Assembly (NCBI GenBank): GCA_035533215.1
Contig: DATLUG010000029.1
Span: forward strand, 74,027 to 138,026
Origin: DAHUZL01 sp035533215
GTDB taxonomy: Bacteria; Chloroflexota; Dormibacteria; Aeolococcales; Bog-877
DNA length: 64,000 nucleotides
Direction: 5' to 3'
In this document: positions 17,204 to 26,632 of the stretch, in pieces
Layout of the letters: every line of letters begins with the position of its first letter
How positions within the stretch are numbered: position 1 is the stretch's first letter
Program-made: the position numbers and the translations under genes
Notes under the pieces: generated by a model
What the model saw: only the letters and a program-made list of their open reading frames with translations
Database searches by the model: none
Told to the model about the DNA's origin: nothing

Positions 17204-18664
17204 TCAGCCGCCGGCCGGGCGAGCGGGGCCGGGGCCGGCCGACGAGCCGCCGGGCTGGCCGCCGTCGGGCGGCGGCGCGGCGGCGGCCGGGGCGGCCCCC
17301 ACCGAGGCGGCCGTCCCGCCGGGGCCGGGCGCACCCGCATCGCCGCCGGGGGCGGGGTCCCGCTCCGGCTCGTGCTCCGGCTCCTCCAGGTCGGGCGGCC
17401 CGAAGGGGCGCCGGCTCCGCACCCGGATGGTCCGGATCGACTGCCGCCGGACCGCCTCCACGGTGAGGGTGACGTCGTCGCCGACGTCGATGGTGTCCCC
17501 GACGGTCGGGATCCGCCCCAGCCGCGCATAGACGTACCCGCCCAGGGAGTCGAAGTCGTCGCCGCTGAGCTGGAGGCGGAGGATCTCGTTGACGTCGTCG
17601 AGGCTGGCTCGGGCGCTCACCAGCGCCTCGGCGGGCGCCAGGATCTGCACCTCCTCGGCCTCGGCCTGGTCGTACTCGTCCCGGATGGGGCCGACGATCT
17701 CCTCCAGGACGTCCTCGATGGTCGCCAGCCCCGCCGTCCCGCCGTACTCATCCACCACGATCACGAGGTGGACGTTGGCCCGCTGCATCTCGTGGAGCAG
17801 CTCGCCCACCCGCTTCGACTCGGGGGTGAAGGTGGCGCGCCGCGCCACCTCGCGGAGCGCGGGCTCCCCGCTCCCGGCGGCGGCGCGGGTGCGGGCACGG
17901 AGCAGGTCCTTGGCGTAGACGACCCCCACGATGTTGTCGATCGTCTCCTCGTAGACCGGGATCCGGCTGTGCCCGTGGGTGAGGACCAGCTGGATCGCCT
18001 CCTCGAGCGGCCGGGCGACCTCGATCGCCGCCATCTCCACCCGCGGCACCATCACCTCGCGGGCCGCCTTGTCGGTCATCTCGAAGATGCCGTTGATCAT
18101 CTCCCGCTCGCCCTCCTCGACCACCCCCTCCTCCTCCCCCACCGCCACCAGCATCTTCAGCTCCCCCTCGGAGAGGAACGGCCCGCGCGCCGCGCTGCCG
18201 CCCGCCCCCACCCGGGTGAGCAGCCCGGGAACGGCGGTGAGGAGGGCGACCAGGGGCCCGAGCACGAGGGTGAGCACCGCCACCGGGCGGACCAGCACCC
18301 GCGCCACCCGCTCGCTGTGCTGGAGGGCATAGGTCTTGGGCCCGATCTCACAGGCCATCAGCACCACCACCGAGAGCGCCACGGTCGACCAGAAGGCGGC
18401 CGAACGGCCGAACGACTGGACCGCCAGCAGGGTGGCCGCGGTGGAGGCGACGATCACCGCCACCGTGTTGGTCACCAGGATCGCACCGAGGTAGCCGTTG
18501 GGGCGCCGGTGCAGGCGCTCGATGGCGGCCGCCGCCGGGTCGCCCTCCTCCCGTCGCGCCCGCAGGCGGAGGCGGCTCAGGGAGGTGAGGCTGGTCTCGG
18601 CGCTGGCCGCGAAGGCCGCCGCCAGCAGGGCCACCACCAGGGCCGCCACCAGTCCCCAGCTCAC
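17204..18664 (-). CDS. CNNM/CBS-domain membrane protein (HlyC/CorC family)
   Basis: A 486-residue protein: an N-terminal CNNM (DUF21) domain with four membrane helices (about 1-170, including ACEIGPKTYAL), a CBS pair (about 190-320, with MVPRVEM, HGHSRIPVYEET and VDEYGGTAGLATIEDVLEEIVG) and a CorC/HlyC C-terminal domain (about 335-420). A Pro/Gly/Ala tail follows. The family is linked to Mg2+ or Co2+ transport and resistance; older names call it haemolysin C. GTG 18664 begins the first helix directly; an earlier GTG at 18715 is possible. It is upstream of recO on the same strand. Confidence 0.9.
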   Translation of the reverse strand: MSWGLVAALVVALLAAAFAASAETSLTSLSRLRLRARREEGDPAAAAIERLHRRPNGYLGAILVTNTVAVIVASTAATLLAVQSFGRSAAFWSTVALSVVVLMACEIGPKTYALQHSERVARVLVRPVAVLTLVLGPLVALLTAVPGLLTRVGAGGSAARGPFLSEGELKMLVAVGEEEGVVEEGEREMINGIFEMTDKAAREVMVPRVEMAAIEVARPLEEAIQLVLTHGHSRIPVYEETIDNIVGVVYAKDLLRARTRAAAGSGEPALREVARRATFTPESKRVGELLHEMQRANVHLVIVVDEYGGTAGLATIEDVLEEIVGPIRDEYDQAEAEEVQILAPAEALVSARASLDDVNEILRLQLSGDDFDSLGGYVYARLGRIPTVGDTIDVGDDVTLTVEAVRRQSIRTIRVRSRRPFGPPDLEEPEHEPERDPAPGGDAGAPGPGGTAASVGAAPAAAAPPPDGGQPGGSSAGPGPARPAGG

Positions 18665-18927
18665 CCGGCGCCCCCCCGGGCCGGGGCCGAGCCGGACCCA
18701 CCCGGGCGCGCCCACCCCATCGGCGCAGACGCGCCGACAGTCACGCAGGGGATCGGGGGCGGAACGCTCACGGTGGGCCGACCGGGCTCACGCCCCGGGG
18801 CCGTCGCCTCCCGATGACGTTCGGACCCGCTCGGCGGCCCGCGGCGCGGAGTGTCGGCCAGGTGAGCCGGAGCCCATCTCGACACGGAAGTCTAGCAGCC
18901 GGGCCGGCCGCCCCCGGGCGGGCGCGG

Positions 18928-19881
18928 TCAGCGGAAGAGCTCGGAGACGCTGCGACCCTCGTGGACCCTCACGATCGCCTCCGCGATCAGCGGCGCGACC
19001 GAGATCTGCCGCAGCTTGGGGAAGCGGGTGGCCCCGGTGGGCAGCGGGATGCTGTCGGTGACCACCACCTCGTCGATGGGTGCGTCGCTGAGGCGCTCCA
19101 GGGCCCCCTCCGCCAGGACCCCGTGGGTGGCGAGCACGTCCACCGAGCGGGCGCCCTTGGAGCGCAGCGCGTGGGCCGCCCCGGCCAGGGTGGCGCCGGT
19201 GCCGACCAGGTCGTCGACCACGACGCAGCGGCAGCCCTCCACCTCCCCGATGACGTTGACGATCTCGACGTCGTCGTCACGGGGACGGCGCTTGTCGATG
19301 ATCGCCAGCGGGCGGTCGAGGCGCCGCGCGATCGAGCGGGCGCGGGCGGTGCCGCCGACGTCGGGGGAGACCACCACCAGGGTGTCCTCGGGGTGGCGCT
19401 CCTGGATGTGGCGGGCGAGGATCTTGCTGGCGGTGAGGGAGTCCACCGGGATGTCGAAGAAGCCCTGGATGGCCTCGGCGTGGAGGTCCAGCGCGATCAC
19501 CCGCTGCGCCCCCGCCACCTGCACGAAGTTGGCCATCAGCTTGGCCGAGATCGGGTCGCGGGGCTGGGTCTTCTTCTCCTTGCGGGCGTAGCCGTAGTAG
19601 GGGATGACCGCGTTGATGCGGGCGGCGCTGGCCCGGCGGAGGGCGTCGAGGATGATGAACAGCTCCATGTAGGTGGAGTTGACCGGGTGACAGGTGGGCT
19701 GGATCAAGAACACGTCGTGCTCGCGCACCGAGGCCGCGATCTTGACGTCGAACTCCCCGTCAGCGAAGCGGGTGACGGCCATCTGGGTGAGCGGGATGCC
19801 GACCTCGAGGGCGATCCGCCGACCCAGCTCGGGGTGCGCGGTCCCGCAGAGCAGCATCAGGCTGTCGTCCGCGTGGCTCAT
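18928..19881 (-). CDS. prs: Ribose-phosphate pyrophosphokinase
   Basis: A 317-residue PRPP synthetase, which makes PRPP from ribose-5-phosphate and ATP for nucleotide, His and Trp synthesis. It has FADGEFDVKI, PYYGYARKEKK, the catalytic flexible-loop region and the PRPP-binding signature VVVDDLVGTGATL (about 220-232). Its ATG overlaps the glmU stop by four bases, a common glmU-prs coupling in bacteria. RpiA, which supplies its substrate, is encoded at 39964-40647. Confidence 0.96.
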   Translation of the reverse strand: MSHADDSLMLLCGTAHPELGRRIALEVGIPLTQMAVTRFADGEFDVKIAASVREHDVFLIQPTCHPVNSTYMELFIILDALRRASAARINAVIPYYGYARKEKKTQPRDPISAKLMANFVQVAGAQRVIALDLHAEAIQGFFDIPVDSLTASKILARHIQERHPEDTLVVVSPDVGGTARARSIARRLDRPLAIIDKRRPRDDDVEIVNVIGEVEGCRCVVVDDLVGTGATLAGAAHALRSKGARSVDVLATHGVLAEGALERLSDAPIDEVVVTDSIPLPTGATRFPKLRQISVAPLIAEAIVRVHEGRSVSELFR

Positions 19882-21326
19882 CCGAGCTCCCCTCCAGCCG
19901 GCCGCTCCGACCCCGCCCGCGGCGGACCCTCGCCATTGTCGCCGGTCGGCCGCCGCCGCCGCCCCCTTCGGCGTGCCACCCAGCCGAGCAGGTTGCGCTG
20001 CCGCGCCCGGGCCAGCCCCAGCGCGCCGGCGGGGACGTCCTTCGTGACCACCGACCCCGCCCCGGTGTAGGCGCCGGCGCCGACCGTGACCGGCGCCACC
20101 AGGATTGTGTCGCTCCCCAGCCGGGCGCCGTCACCGACCACGGTCGGATGCTTGGCCAGCCCGTCCCAATTGGCGGTGATGGTGCCGGCGCCGACGTTGA
20201 CGTCCCCGCCGATGGTGGCGTCTCCGAGGTAGGTGAGGTGGGGGACGGCGGTGTCCGGCCCGAGGGTGGTGCGGGCCAGCTCGGTGAAGGTGCCGAGCCG
20301 GCTGCCCCCCTCCAGCACCGACCCCGGGCGGACGCGATTGAACGGCCCCACCGCGACCCCGTCGCCCAGCCGGCAGCCGGAGAGGTGGGCGGCGGCGATC
20401 CGGCAGCGGTCCCCCACCTCGGTGTCCTCCAGCTGGGCGAACGGTCCCAGGACGCAGTCGCGGCCCACCCGCGTCCTGCCGCCGAGAACGGTCCCCGGGC
20501 GCAGCACGGTGTCCGTCCCCACCTCGACACCGGCGTCCACCCAGGTGGTCGCCGGGTCCTCCACCGTCACCCCGCCCCGCATCAGCGCCTCCAGCAGCCG
20601 GCGCCGGATCACCGTCGCCGCCGCCGCCAGCTGGACCCGGTCGTTCACCCCCAGCATCTCCTCGGGGTCGCGGAGCTCCCAGGTGGTCACCGCGCCCATC
20701 AGCGCCGGCGCCTCACTCAGGTACAGCTCCCCCTGGGCGTTGGCCGGACGCAGCCGCACCAGAACCGGCCAGAGCACGGTGGGGTCGAAGACGTAGACGC
20801 CGGCGTTGACCTCCGTCCCACCCGGCGCCGCCGGGTGGGACTCCCCGTCCCGGGGAAGGTCGCGCTCCTCCACGATGGACTGGAAGTCCCCCCCGGGCCC
20901 GCGACGCACCCGCCCGTACCCGCTGGGGTCGGCGGCCCGGGCGGTGAGGACCGCGGCGGCCGCCCCGGCGGCCGTGTAGCGGTCCACCAGCTGGCGGACG
21001 GTCCCGGGCCGCAGCAGGGGAGCGTCGGCGTAGAGGACGACGAGCGGCGCCGACCCCGGACAGAGCGGGCGGGCGCAGAGCGCCGCGTCGGCGGTCCCGC
21101 GCGGATGGGGCTGGATGGTGAGCGCCGCCCGCCCGGCCAGGTGGCGCTGAAGGGCGTCGCTCCCGGGCGCCACCACCACCACCGGCGGCTCGGCGGTCAC
21201 CCCCGCGGCGGCGTCCAGCACCCAGTCGATGAGCGGGCGCCCCGCGACCGGGTGGAGGACCTTGGGGACCGCGGAGCGCATCCGGGTGCTGCGGCCGGCC
21301 GCCAGGATCACCACCCGCGCGGCCAT
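19878..21326 (-). CDS. glmU: Bifunctional N-acetylglucosamine-1-phosphate uridyltransferase / glucosamine-1-phosphate acetyltransferase
   Basis: A 482-residue GlmU making UDP-GlcNAc for peptidoglycan. The N-terminal pyrophosphorylase domain has LAAGRSTRMRS and PKVLHPVAGRPLI; the C-terminal half (about 250-440) is a left-handed beta-helix with hexapeptide repeats and the acetyltransferase segment ending in TKDVPAGALGLARARQRN. The last about 35 residues are Arg/Gly-rich and extra. On the minus strand a TATACT box (21420-21415) lies about 90 bases upstream. It is coupled to prs by a four-base overlap. Confidence 0.95.
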   Translation of the reverse strand: MAARVVILAAGRSTRMRSAVPKVLHPVAGRPLIDWVLDAAAGVTAEPPVVVVAPGSDALQRHLAGRAALTIQPHPRGTADAALCARPLCPGSAPLVVLYADAPLLRPGTVRQLVDRYTAAGAAAAVLTARAADPSGYGRVRRGPGGDFQSIVEERDLPRDGESHPAAPGGTEVNAGVYVFDPTVLWPVLVRLRPANAQGELYLSEAPALMGAVTTWELRDPEEMLGVNDRVQLAAAATVIRRRLLEALMRGGVTVEDPATTWVDAGVEVGTDTVLRPGTVLGGRTRVGRDCVLGPFAQLEDTEVGDRCRIAAAHLSGCRLGDGVAVGPFNRVRPGSVLEGGSRLGTFTELARTTLGPDTAVPHLTYLGDATIGGDVNVGAGTITANWDGLAKHPTVVGDGARLGSDTILVAPVTVGAGAYTGAGSVVTKDVPAGALGLARARQRNLLGWVARRRGRRRRPTGDNGEGPPRAGSERPAGGELG

Positions 21327-21484
21327 CCCTTCGTCCTCCCAGCGCCGTCGACCACCCGCAGGTGGTGCCCTCCGCCTGGGCCGGGGACCCGGCGCGCTCC
21401 CGCCAGCGCGCCGGAGTATAGCGGGGCGGCGGACACCCTCCGCGACTGGACCGCCGGCGGTGCCCGCCAGCTATCCTGGCCGGT

Positions 21485-22294
21485 GTGGGGGTCGCCCAGG
21501 CGGCGGAGGAGGGGCCGTACGTCCGCCGCGACGAGCCGGCCGACGGCGTCGTGCGTCTCACCCTCGATCGCCCCCGGCAGCGCAACGCCCTGAGCCAGGG
21601 GATGGGCGACGCGCTCCGCCAGGAGCTGGCCGCGATCCGCCAGTCGGGCCAGGCGCGAGCCGTGATCGTGGCCGCAGCCGGGAGCGCCTTCTGCGCCGGC
21701 GCCGACCTCGGCGCGCTGGGAGCGGCCGGCCAGAGCTGGGACGAGCGCCGCCAGGCGCTCACCGCCTACTACCGCGCCTTCCTCGACCTGCGCGAGCTGC
21801 CGATCCCGTCGATCGCCGCGGTGAACGGCGCCGCCATCGGAGCCGGCCTGAACCTCGCCCTCAGCTGCGACCTGCGGGTCGCCGGACGGAGCGCCCGCTT
21901 CGCGGCGTCGTTCGTCCGGGTCGGGATCCATCCCGGCGGCGGCTGCACCTGGTTCCTCACCCAGACCGTCGGCCCCGCCCGCACCCGAGAGCTGCTCCTG
22001 CTGGGGGAGGTGGTGGAGGCGGAGCAGGCCGAGCGGATGGGGCTGGTCAACCGCCTGGTCGACGACCAGGAGCTCGGCCTGGCCGCCGTCGCGCTCGCGG
22101 CGGCGGTCGCCGCCGGGCCGGCAGCGGTGATCCGCGACATCCGCCAGACGGTGGACCTGGCCCAGTCGCACGGGCTGGAGGCCGTTCTCGCCTTCGAGAC
22201 CGGAGCCCAGGCGGCCTCGCTCATGGCGGACGACGCCCGCGAGGGGTGGCAGGCGTTCCTGGAGAAGCGGCCCCCCGTCTTCGGTGGCCGCTGA
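21485..22294 (+). CDS. Enoyl-CoA hydratase/isomerase (crotonase) family protein
   Basis: A 269-residue crotonase with the oxyanion-hole segments AFCAGADLGAL (about 71-81) and AAVNGAAIGAGLNLALSCDLRVA (about 112-134). Such enzymes hydrate or isomerise acyl-CoA intermediates in fatty-acid or aromatic breakdown; the exact substrate is not visible. GTG 21485 has no Shine-Dalgarno, but TATCCT (21473-21478) lies six bases upstream, as expected for a leaderless transcript. It is divergent from glmU and convergent with the deacetylase gene. Confidence 0.88.
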   Translation: MGVAQAAEEGPYVRRDEPADGVVRLTLDRPRQRNALSQGMGDALRQELAAIRQSGQARAVIVAAAGSAFCAGADLGALGAAGQSWDERRQALTAYYRAFLDLRELPIPSIAAVNGAAIGAGLNLALSCDLRVAGRSARFAASFVRVGIHPGGGCTWFLTQTVGPARTRELLLLGEVVEAEQAERMGLVNRLVDDQELGLAAVALAAAVAAGPAAVIRDIRQTVDLAQSHGLEAVLAFETGAQAASLMADDAREGWQAFLEKRPPVFGGR

Positions 22295-22320
22295 GGCCGC
22301 AGCGACGGCGGCTCAGCCGC

Positions 22321-23826
22321 TCACGGGAGCCCCGCCAGGAGCGGGGCGGGAGTGAGGTGGCGGGCCCGGACCAGGACCAGAAGCCGGCGGAGATCGGTGG
22401 CCAGCCCCGGGTCCCAGTGGAGGAGGACGATCTCGCCGGCCTCCAGGGGGGCCCCGTTCCAGGTCTGGATGTGGCCGCCGGTGTCGACGACACTCCAGAG
22501 CGCGATCGCCCGCAGGCCGGCGGACCGGGCGGCGGCCAGCACCGATCGATCGGCATCACCGTACGGCGGCCGGCCGAGGGTCGGGGCCGCCCCGAACCAC
22601 CGTCGCACCCGGTCACGGTTGACGGCCCACTGGAGCCTGGCGCCCGCGGGGGTGAGCCGGTTGAGGTCAGGGTGGGAGACGGTGTGGTCCTCGATCACTC
22701 CCCCGGCCGCGACGAACGCGCGCCAGAACGAGAGGTGCGCCTGGGCCGCGTCGGCGATGAGAAAGGCGGTGATCGGGAGGTGGTCCCGGCGCATCAGGCG
22801 GAGCACCCCGAGGCTGGGGAACCAGCCGTCGTCGACGGTGAGGTAGATGCGTCCGCCGGCAGGGCTGCCGAACGAGTAGACCGGCAGCGTCGGCCCGGAC
22901 GGTGGCAGCGGCCGGGGCAGGCGGGGCGCGGTGCCGGGAACGCGGCGGTGGCGACCAACCGTGGCCGGCGCGGTCGGGCGCGGCAGGCGCAGCGATCGGG
23001 CACCGACCACGGCCTCGGCGCCATCCACCCCCATCAGCAGGGTGGCGGCGGGCAGCCGCACGGTGAGGCGCGCGCGATCGGGCCACCGGCCGCTCGGCAC
23101 GAAGCGGAGCGCCGTCCGGCCCACCGTCCGCCAGCGTCCGCGGACGGTGGGCGTGAGCTGGAGGCCCCGGGGGCGGGGCGACCAGCGCATCGGCCGGTCG
23201 AATCGCACGGTCAAGGGAGCCCGCCCCGCCAGCCGCGCCGGACCCGCGCGCCAGCCGATGGCGGGAAGAGCCGGGACCGTCACCGCCATCGCCGTCTCCT
23301 CGCCGTCGACCGCGACGACCTCGAGCCGCACCACCTGCGGGCGGGCGGTGCGCGCGAGCAGGACCGCCCGCCCGCTCGCGGCGACCGAGGCGGCCGGGCC
23401 GCGCCCCGACGCCGCCCGGGCCAGGTCGAGGGGCAGGTCGAATCGGAGCTGGAGGGCCCGCGCCGCCAGCCGGCGCTGGCGCAGTGCGGGTGCCGCCGGC
23501 ACCGTGACACGGACGGTGACGGTGCGCGACGCCAATCCCATCAGCCGGACCCGCAGGCGCGTGCGCTGGCCCGGGCGCAGCTGGCGGACGGCGGCGGCCG
23601 CGGGCGCGTCCATCCCGGTCAGCTGCAGGCCGCTCTGGCCGAGGACCCACGCCGCCAACGGCCCGGCGCCGGCGACGAGCCGGAGGTGGAGCCGGTTGTC
23701 GCTGGGACGAAGGTGCCACGCCAGGCTGGGCTGCCCGGCGGCCAGGCCCACGCCCAGCGCCACCGCGCCGCCGAGCGCCAGCGCGGCGACCCGCCGACGC
23801 CGCCGTCGCCGCTGGCGATGCATCAT
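22321..23826 (-). CDS. Polysaccharide deacetylase with N-terminal Ig-like region
   Basis: A 501-residue protein with an Arg-rich start and one signal-anchor helix (about 12-32), then a long beta-rich region (about 40-290) including a Big_5-like segment (LTVRFDRPM, LRFVPSG), and a C-terminal NodB polysaccharide deacetylase domain. The catalytic motifs are intact: LTVDDGW (metal-binding Asp pair), HTVSH (metal-binding His pair) and RPPYGDAD. Such enzymes remove N-acetyl groups from peptidoglycan or other surface glycans outside the cell. GAGGG precedes two tandem ATGs (23826 and 23823). It is preceded by a 350-base gap. Confidence 0.85.
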   Translation of the reverse strand: MMHRQRRRRRRRVAALALGGAVALGVGLAAGQPSLAWHLRPSDNRLHLRLVAGAGPLAAWVLGQSGLQLTGMDAPAAAAVRQLRPGQRTRLRVRLMGLASRTVTVRVTVPAAPALRQRRLAARALQLRFDLPLDLARAASGRGPAASVAASGRAVLLARTARPQVVRLEVVAVDGEETAMAVTVPALPAIGWRAGPARLAGRAPLTVRFDRPMRWSPRPRGLQLTPTVRGRWRTVGRTALRFVPSGRWPDRARLTVRLPAATLLMGVDGAEAVVGARSLRLPRPTAPATVGRHRRVPGTAPRLPRPLPPSGPTLPVYSFGSPAGGRIYLTVDDGWFPSLGVLRLMRRDHLPITAFLIADAAQAHLSFWRAFVAAGGVIEDHTVSHPDLNRLTPAGARLQWAVNRDRVRRWFGAAPTLGRPPYGDADRSVLAAARSAGLRAIALWSVVDTGGHIQTWNGAPLEAGEIVLLHWDPGLATDLRRLLVLVRARHLTPAPLLAGLP

Positions 23827-24182
23827 CCCTCGCGCGAAGCGGTGGGACGCCGCCCCATCCGGGCGGCGATCTACGCGGCCAACGGCGGCTCCGGCACGGA
23901 GGTTACGCGCGGGCGCAGCCGGACCCGGCTCGGGGTCGGAGGCCGGTGCGTCCCATCGGTCCCGCGGGCGCGGCGGTCGCTCGCACCGGGGCCGCGGCGG
24001 CCCCGTGGTGTCCGGCGCCGGCCGGACGGCCACCGGGGTGGCGCCCGGGCGCGGACGGCGCAGGATCCCTGGCGCGCGGGCTGTCGGCCGGCGGCAGGGT
24101 GGGGTGGTGCGCGCGGCGGCATCGCCCCGGCGGCTGCGGGGATCGCGACGTGGCACCCGACCGCCCCCCTGGTCCGCCACGC
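23827..24182. other. Intergenic region without recognisable gene
   Basis: About 350 bases between the deacetylase start and the nth stop, both on the minus strand. Open frames are compositional, and nothing resembling an RNA gene, repeat or strong promoter was found. Confidence 0.4.
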
Positions 24183-24920
24183 TCATCCGCGGGGCCGGGC
24201 CCCACGCCGGGCGACGACCCCGGCGACCGCACGCCGACCGCGGACGGTCGTCGAGCTGGGGCACCACCCGGCCATCGGACAGAGCGGGCAGCGGGGCCGG
24301 TTGGCGATGCACACCCGGCGGCCGTGCTCGATCAGCCGAAGGCCGAACCCGGTCCAGGCGCGAGCGGGGAGCATGGCCGTGACCTGGGCCTCGATCGCCA
24401 CCGGGTCCCGCGTCCGCACCAGGCCGAGGAGGTTGGCCAGCCGGGTGACGTGGGTGTCGACCGCCAGCCCGGGGATGCCGAAACCGACACCGAGCACGAC
24501 GTTGGCGGTCTTGCGCCCGACCCCCGGGAGCCGCGTGAGCTGGTCGATGTCCTGTGGCACCTCGCCGCGGTGGCGGCAGGCGAGCGCCTGACCGAGCTGG
24601 ACCAGGGTGCGCGACTTGGCCCGGAAGAACCCGGCGGAGCGGATGAGGGGCTCCAGGTCAGCGGGGCTGGCGTCCGCGTAGGCCTGGGCGGTGCGGTAGC
24701 GGTCGAAGAGGCGGGGGGTGACCTGGTTCACGCGCTGGTCGGTGGTCTGAGCGGAGAGCACGGTGGCCACCAGCAGCTGGAGTGGTCCGTCGTGCACGAG
24801 TGCGCACCGGCCCGCGTAGACGGCCTCGAGGGCCGCGGACGCGGCGCGCGCCCGCCCCGCCGGGGTCCGGGGCCGGGCGACGGGTCGGGGTCCCGCGGGC
24901 GGCCCGGACGGGGACGGCAC
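24183..24920 (-). CDS. nth: Endonuclease III
   Basis: A 245-residue base-excision-repair DNA glycosylase/AP lyase for oxidised pyrimidines. It has the helix-hairpin-helix LPGVGRKTANVV with the catalytic Lys, the catalytic Asp in AVDTHVTRLA and the iron-sulfur ligands C-x6-C-x2-C-x5-C near residues 208-224. About 20 Pro/Arg-rich residues precede the conserved fold. GTG 24920 was chosen as the start nearest that fold without an intervening stop. It is divergent from the cupredoxin gene, about 90 bases away. Confidence 0.93.
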   Translation of the reverse strand: MPSPSGPPAGPRPVARPRTPAGRARAASAALEAVYAGRCALVHDGPLQLLVATVLSAQTTDQRVNQVTPRLFDRYRTAQAYADASPADLEPLIRSAGFFRAKSRTLVQLGQALACRHRGEVPQDIDQLTRLPGVGRKTANVVLGVGFGIPGLAVDTHVTRLANLLGLVRTRDPVAIEAQVTAMLPARAWTGFGLRLIEHGRRVCIANRPRCPLCPMAGWCPSSTTVRGRRAVAGVVARRGARPRG

Positions 24921-25011
24921 GCCGTCATCGTACCGTCGAAGGACCGGATGGTGGCGGAATCGGACGGGCCGCCGGGCTGGCCCACGCCGGGAGTCGGTAT
25001 CCTCTCCTGCC

Positions 25012-25512
25012 ATGGGGCCGAAGGCGCCGGCGCGGGCCCGGGGCGGGCGGCCCTGGCGGCCGCTGACCACCGTTCTGGGCACCGGCCTGCTCACCCTGGC
25101 GCTGGCCGGATGCGGGGTTTTCGGGTCGGTGGGCGACCCCACCGACGCCCACGCGCCCTTCCCGCCCGGGAACGTCCTGCCCCACAGCACCGCCGCCCTC
25201 GAGCTGAAGGCCTTCCCGGCACCGCTCGCCCATCCCGACTACACCGTCATCGTGTACCACAGCACCAACACCGTGGGCGAGTTCGCGCCCGAGGACCTCA
25301 CCGTCCCGGTGGGGTCGTCGGTGCAGTGGGTCTGGACCGACCACTACGACCTTCACAACGTGTGGTGGATCGACCAGAACCTGGTCAACTCCCCGACCGA
25401 GGGCTCCGGCTTCCGCTGGGCGGTCCGCTTCCTCGCCCCGGGAATCTACGACTACTACTGCACCCTCCACCCGGGCATGATCGGCCGGGTGGTCGTGACC
25501 CCGTCCCGGTGA
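25012..25512 (+). CDS. Cupredoxin-domain lipoprotein
   Basis: A 166-residue secreted lipoprotein: signal peptide with lipobox LAGC (about residue 33), then a plastocyanin-like domain (about 70-164). The likely type-1 copper ligands are visible: a His in DLHNVWW, then Cys, His and Met in YYCTLHPGM. It should sit outside the membrane and carry single electrons. Its position next to the Rieske/cytochrome b/bd-like operon (26.2-31.3 kb) makes it a candidate acceptor of that complex; this is inference. No Shine-Dalgarno; TATCCT (24998-25003) lies eight bases before the ATG. It overlaps the next gene by four bases. Confidence 0.88.
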   Translation: MGPKAPARARGGRPWRPLTTVLGTGLLTLALAGCGVFGSVGDPTDAHAPFPPGNVLPHSTAALELKAFPAPLAHPDYTVIVYHSTNTVGEFAPEDLTVPVGSSVQWVWTDHYDLHNVWWIDQNLVNSPTEGSGFRWAVRFLAPGIYDYYCTLHPGMIGRVVVTPSR

Positions 25513-25949
25513 CCCGACGCGGTCGGCGGCGGTTCCGCGCCGGATCGCTGCTCACCGCCATGGCCGCGGCCATGGCGCTGGTGGCCGGTTGCGCCCCCGG
25601 CGGCGCCGGGGCCCGGATCGCGCTCAGCCAGTTCCTCCACGACGTGCACGGCCACCAGGCCGCCTACGCGTACAACCACCTGGCCCCGGCCGCCGCCGCC
25701 ACCACCAACTTCAACGCCTTCAACGACGCCGTGCTGGCCAGCCGGGCCAGCTTCAGGGTGGTCAGCGTCCGCAGCACCTCGACCTCGTCGGCGCGGGCGG
25801 TGGTGGTGGCAACCGGACCGGGCGGCCGGGGGCGCCGCGTCATCCTGGAGATGGTGGAGGTCGGCACCGGGGGCGACTGGATGGTGGCGGCGCCGTTCGT
25901 CACCGGCGGTGCCGCGGCGCTCCGCCGGCTCGCCGCCCCGTCCGCCTGA
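25509..25949 (+). CDS. Lipoprotein of unknown function
   Basis: A 146-residue protein with an Arg-rich start, a hydrophobic segment and lipobox VAGC near residue 27. The mature part has HDVHGHQAAYAYNHLAP, a predicted helix, then beta strands typical of small NTF2-like or lumazine-binding-like lipoproteins, but no family was recognised with certainty. Its GTG overlaps the cupredoxin stop (GTGA), so it is co-translated with the copper protein and may belong to the same electron-transfer or maturation process. Confidence 0.7.
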   Translation: MTRRGRRRFRAGSLLTAMAAAMALVAGCAPGGAGARIALSQFLHDVHGHQAAYAYNHLAPAAAATTNFNAFNDAVLASRASFRVVSVRSTSTSSARAVVVATGPGGRGRRVILEMVEVGTGGDWMVAAPFVTGGAAALRRLAAPSA

Positions 25950-26194
25950 CCGCTCCCGCGGCCGGTCCCACAGGTGGGTCGCCGGGAGACCCCGCCGCCC
26001 GGATGCGAGCGGGCGGCCGGGGGCCGGGTCCGTGACGGACCGCGGACCTGACCAGCGGCGGGGCCCCACCTCGGCTCGCACCATCGCGCGGTGGTGGCCG
26101 AGGAACGGGTCCGCACCGTCCCCTCGTCGGCGCTGGCCGGCGGCCCGCCGCGGTCTGCCCCGGCGCCGGATGCCGGGCGGGCGTCGGGCGCGGA

Positions 26195-26632
26195 TCAGCC
26201 GACGTCCGGGGCCCCCTCCGGCCACCGCGCCGGCGCCGCCGGCAGCGCGGCCGGCCCCGGCACCCGGGCCACGTCGGCCGCGTCCATCAGCAGGATCAGC
26301 TGGTCCCCCACGCCGGCGCGGCGGAGCCGGGCCCAGCCGTCGTGCTCGTCGCCGTCCACCGCCACCACCACCCGCCCGGCCTCGATCCTGGTCGACCAGC
26401 CCAGCGCCTCCAGCCGCCGCAGCACGTCCGCCAGGAGGGTGAGGCGCTGGTGGACGAGGAGCTTGATCGCCGCCACCCGCACCGACACCGGCATCCGGTC
26501 GGGGGTGGGGCGGTCGGGGAAGGCGAACGAGTGCACCTCGTAGTAGCGGACCAGCCAGGTCGGCAGCGGCTCGCGGCTGACCTCCTCCAGGTCCTCCTCC
26601 AGCGGCCGCAGCGGCCGCAGTCGCAGCTCCAT
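26195..26632 (-). CDS. Uncharacterised soluble protein at the end of the Rieske/cytochrome b operon
   Basis: A 145-residue protein without membrane segments or signal peptide. The N-terminal part has many acidic and basic residues (LEEDLEEVSREPLPTWLV), the centre is helical (VRVAAIKLLVHQRLTLLADVLRRLEALGW), then an IEAGRVVVAVDG strand pair. No known domain was recognised. Its ATG overlaps the stop of the upstream bd-like gene by one base, so it is almost certainly the last cistron of this respiratory operon. It could be an assembly factor or a cytoplasmic subunit; nothing in the sequence decides. Confidence 0.7.
   Translation of the reverse strand: MELRLRPLRPLEEDLEEVSREPLPTWLVRYYEVHSFAFPDRPTPDRMPVSVRVAAIKLLVHQRLTLLADVLRRLEALGWSTRIEAGRVVVAVDGDEHDGWARLRRAGVGDQLILLMDAADVARVPGPAALPAAPARWPEGAPDVG

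Noticed and set aside
21229..24591. 1120-codon plus-strand open frame
   Set aside because: Arg/Pro/Gly-rich without any motif; crotonase, deacetylase and nth occupy other frames.
25950..26194. Possible small gene between the lipoprotein and the respiratory operon
   Set aside because: Open frames are compositional; no start signal or motif was found.
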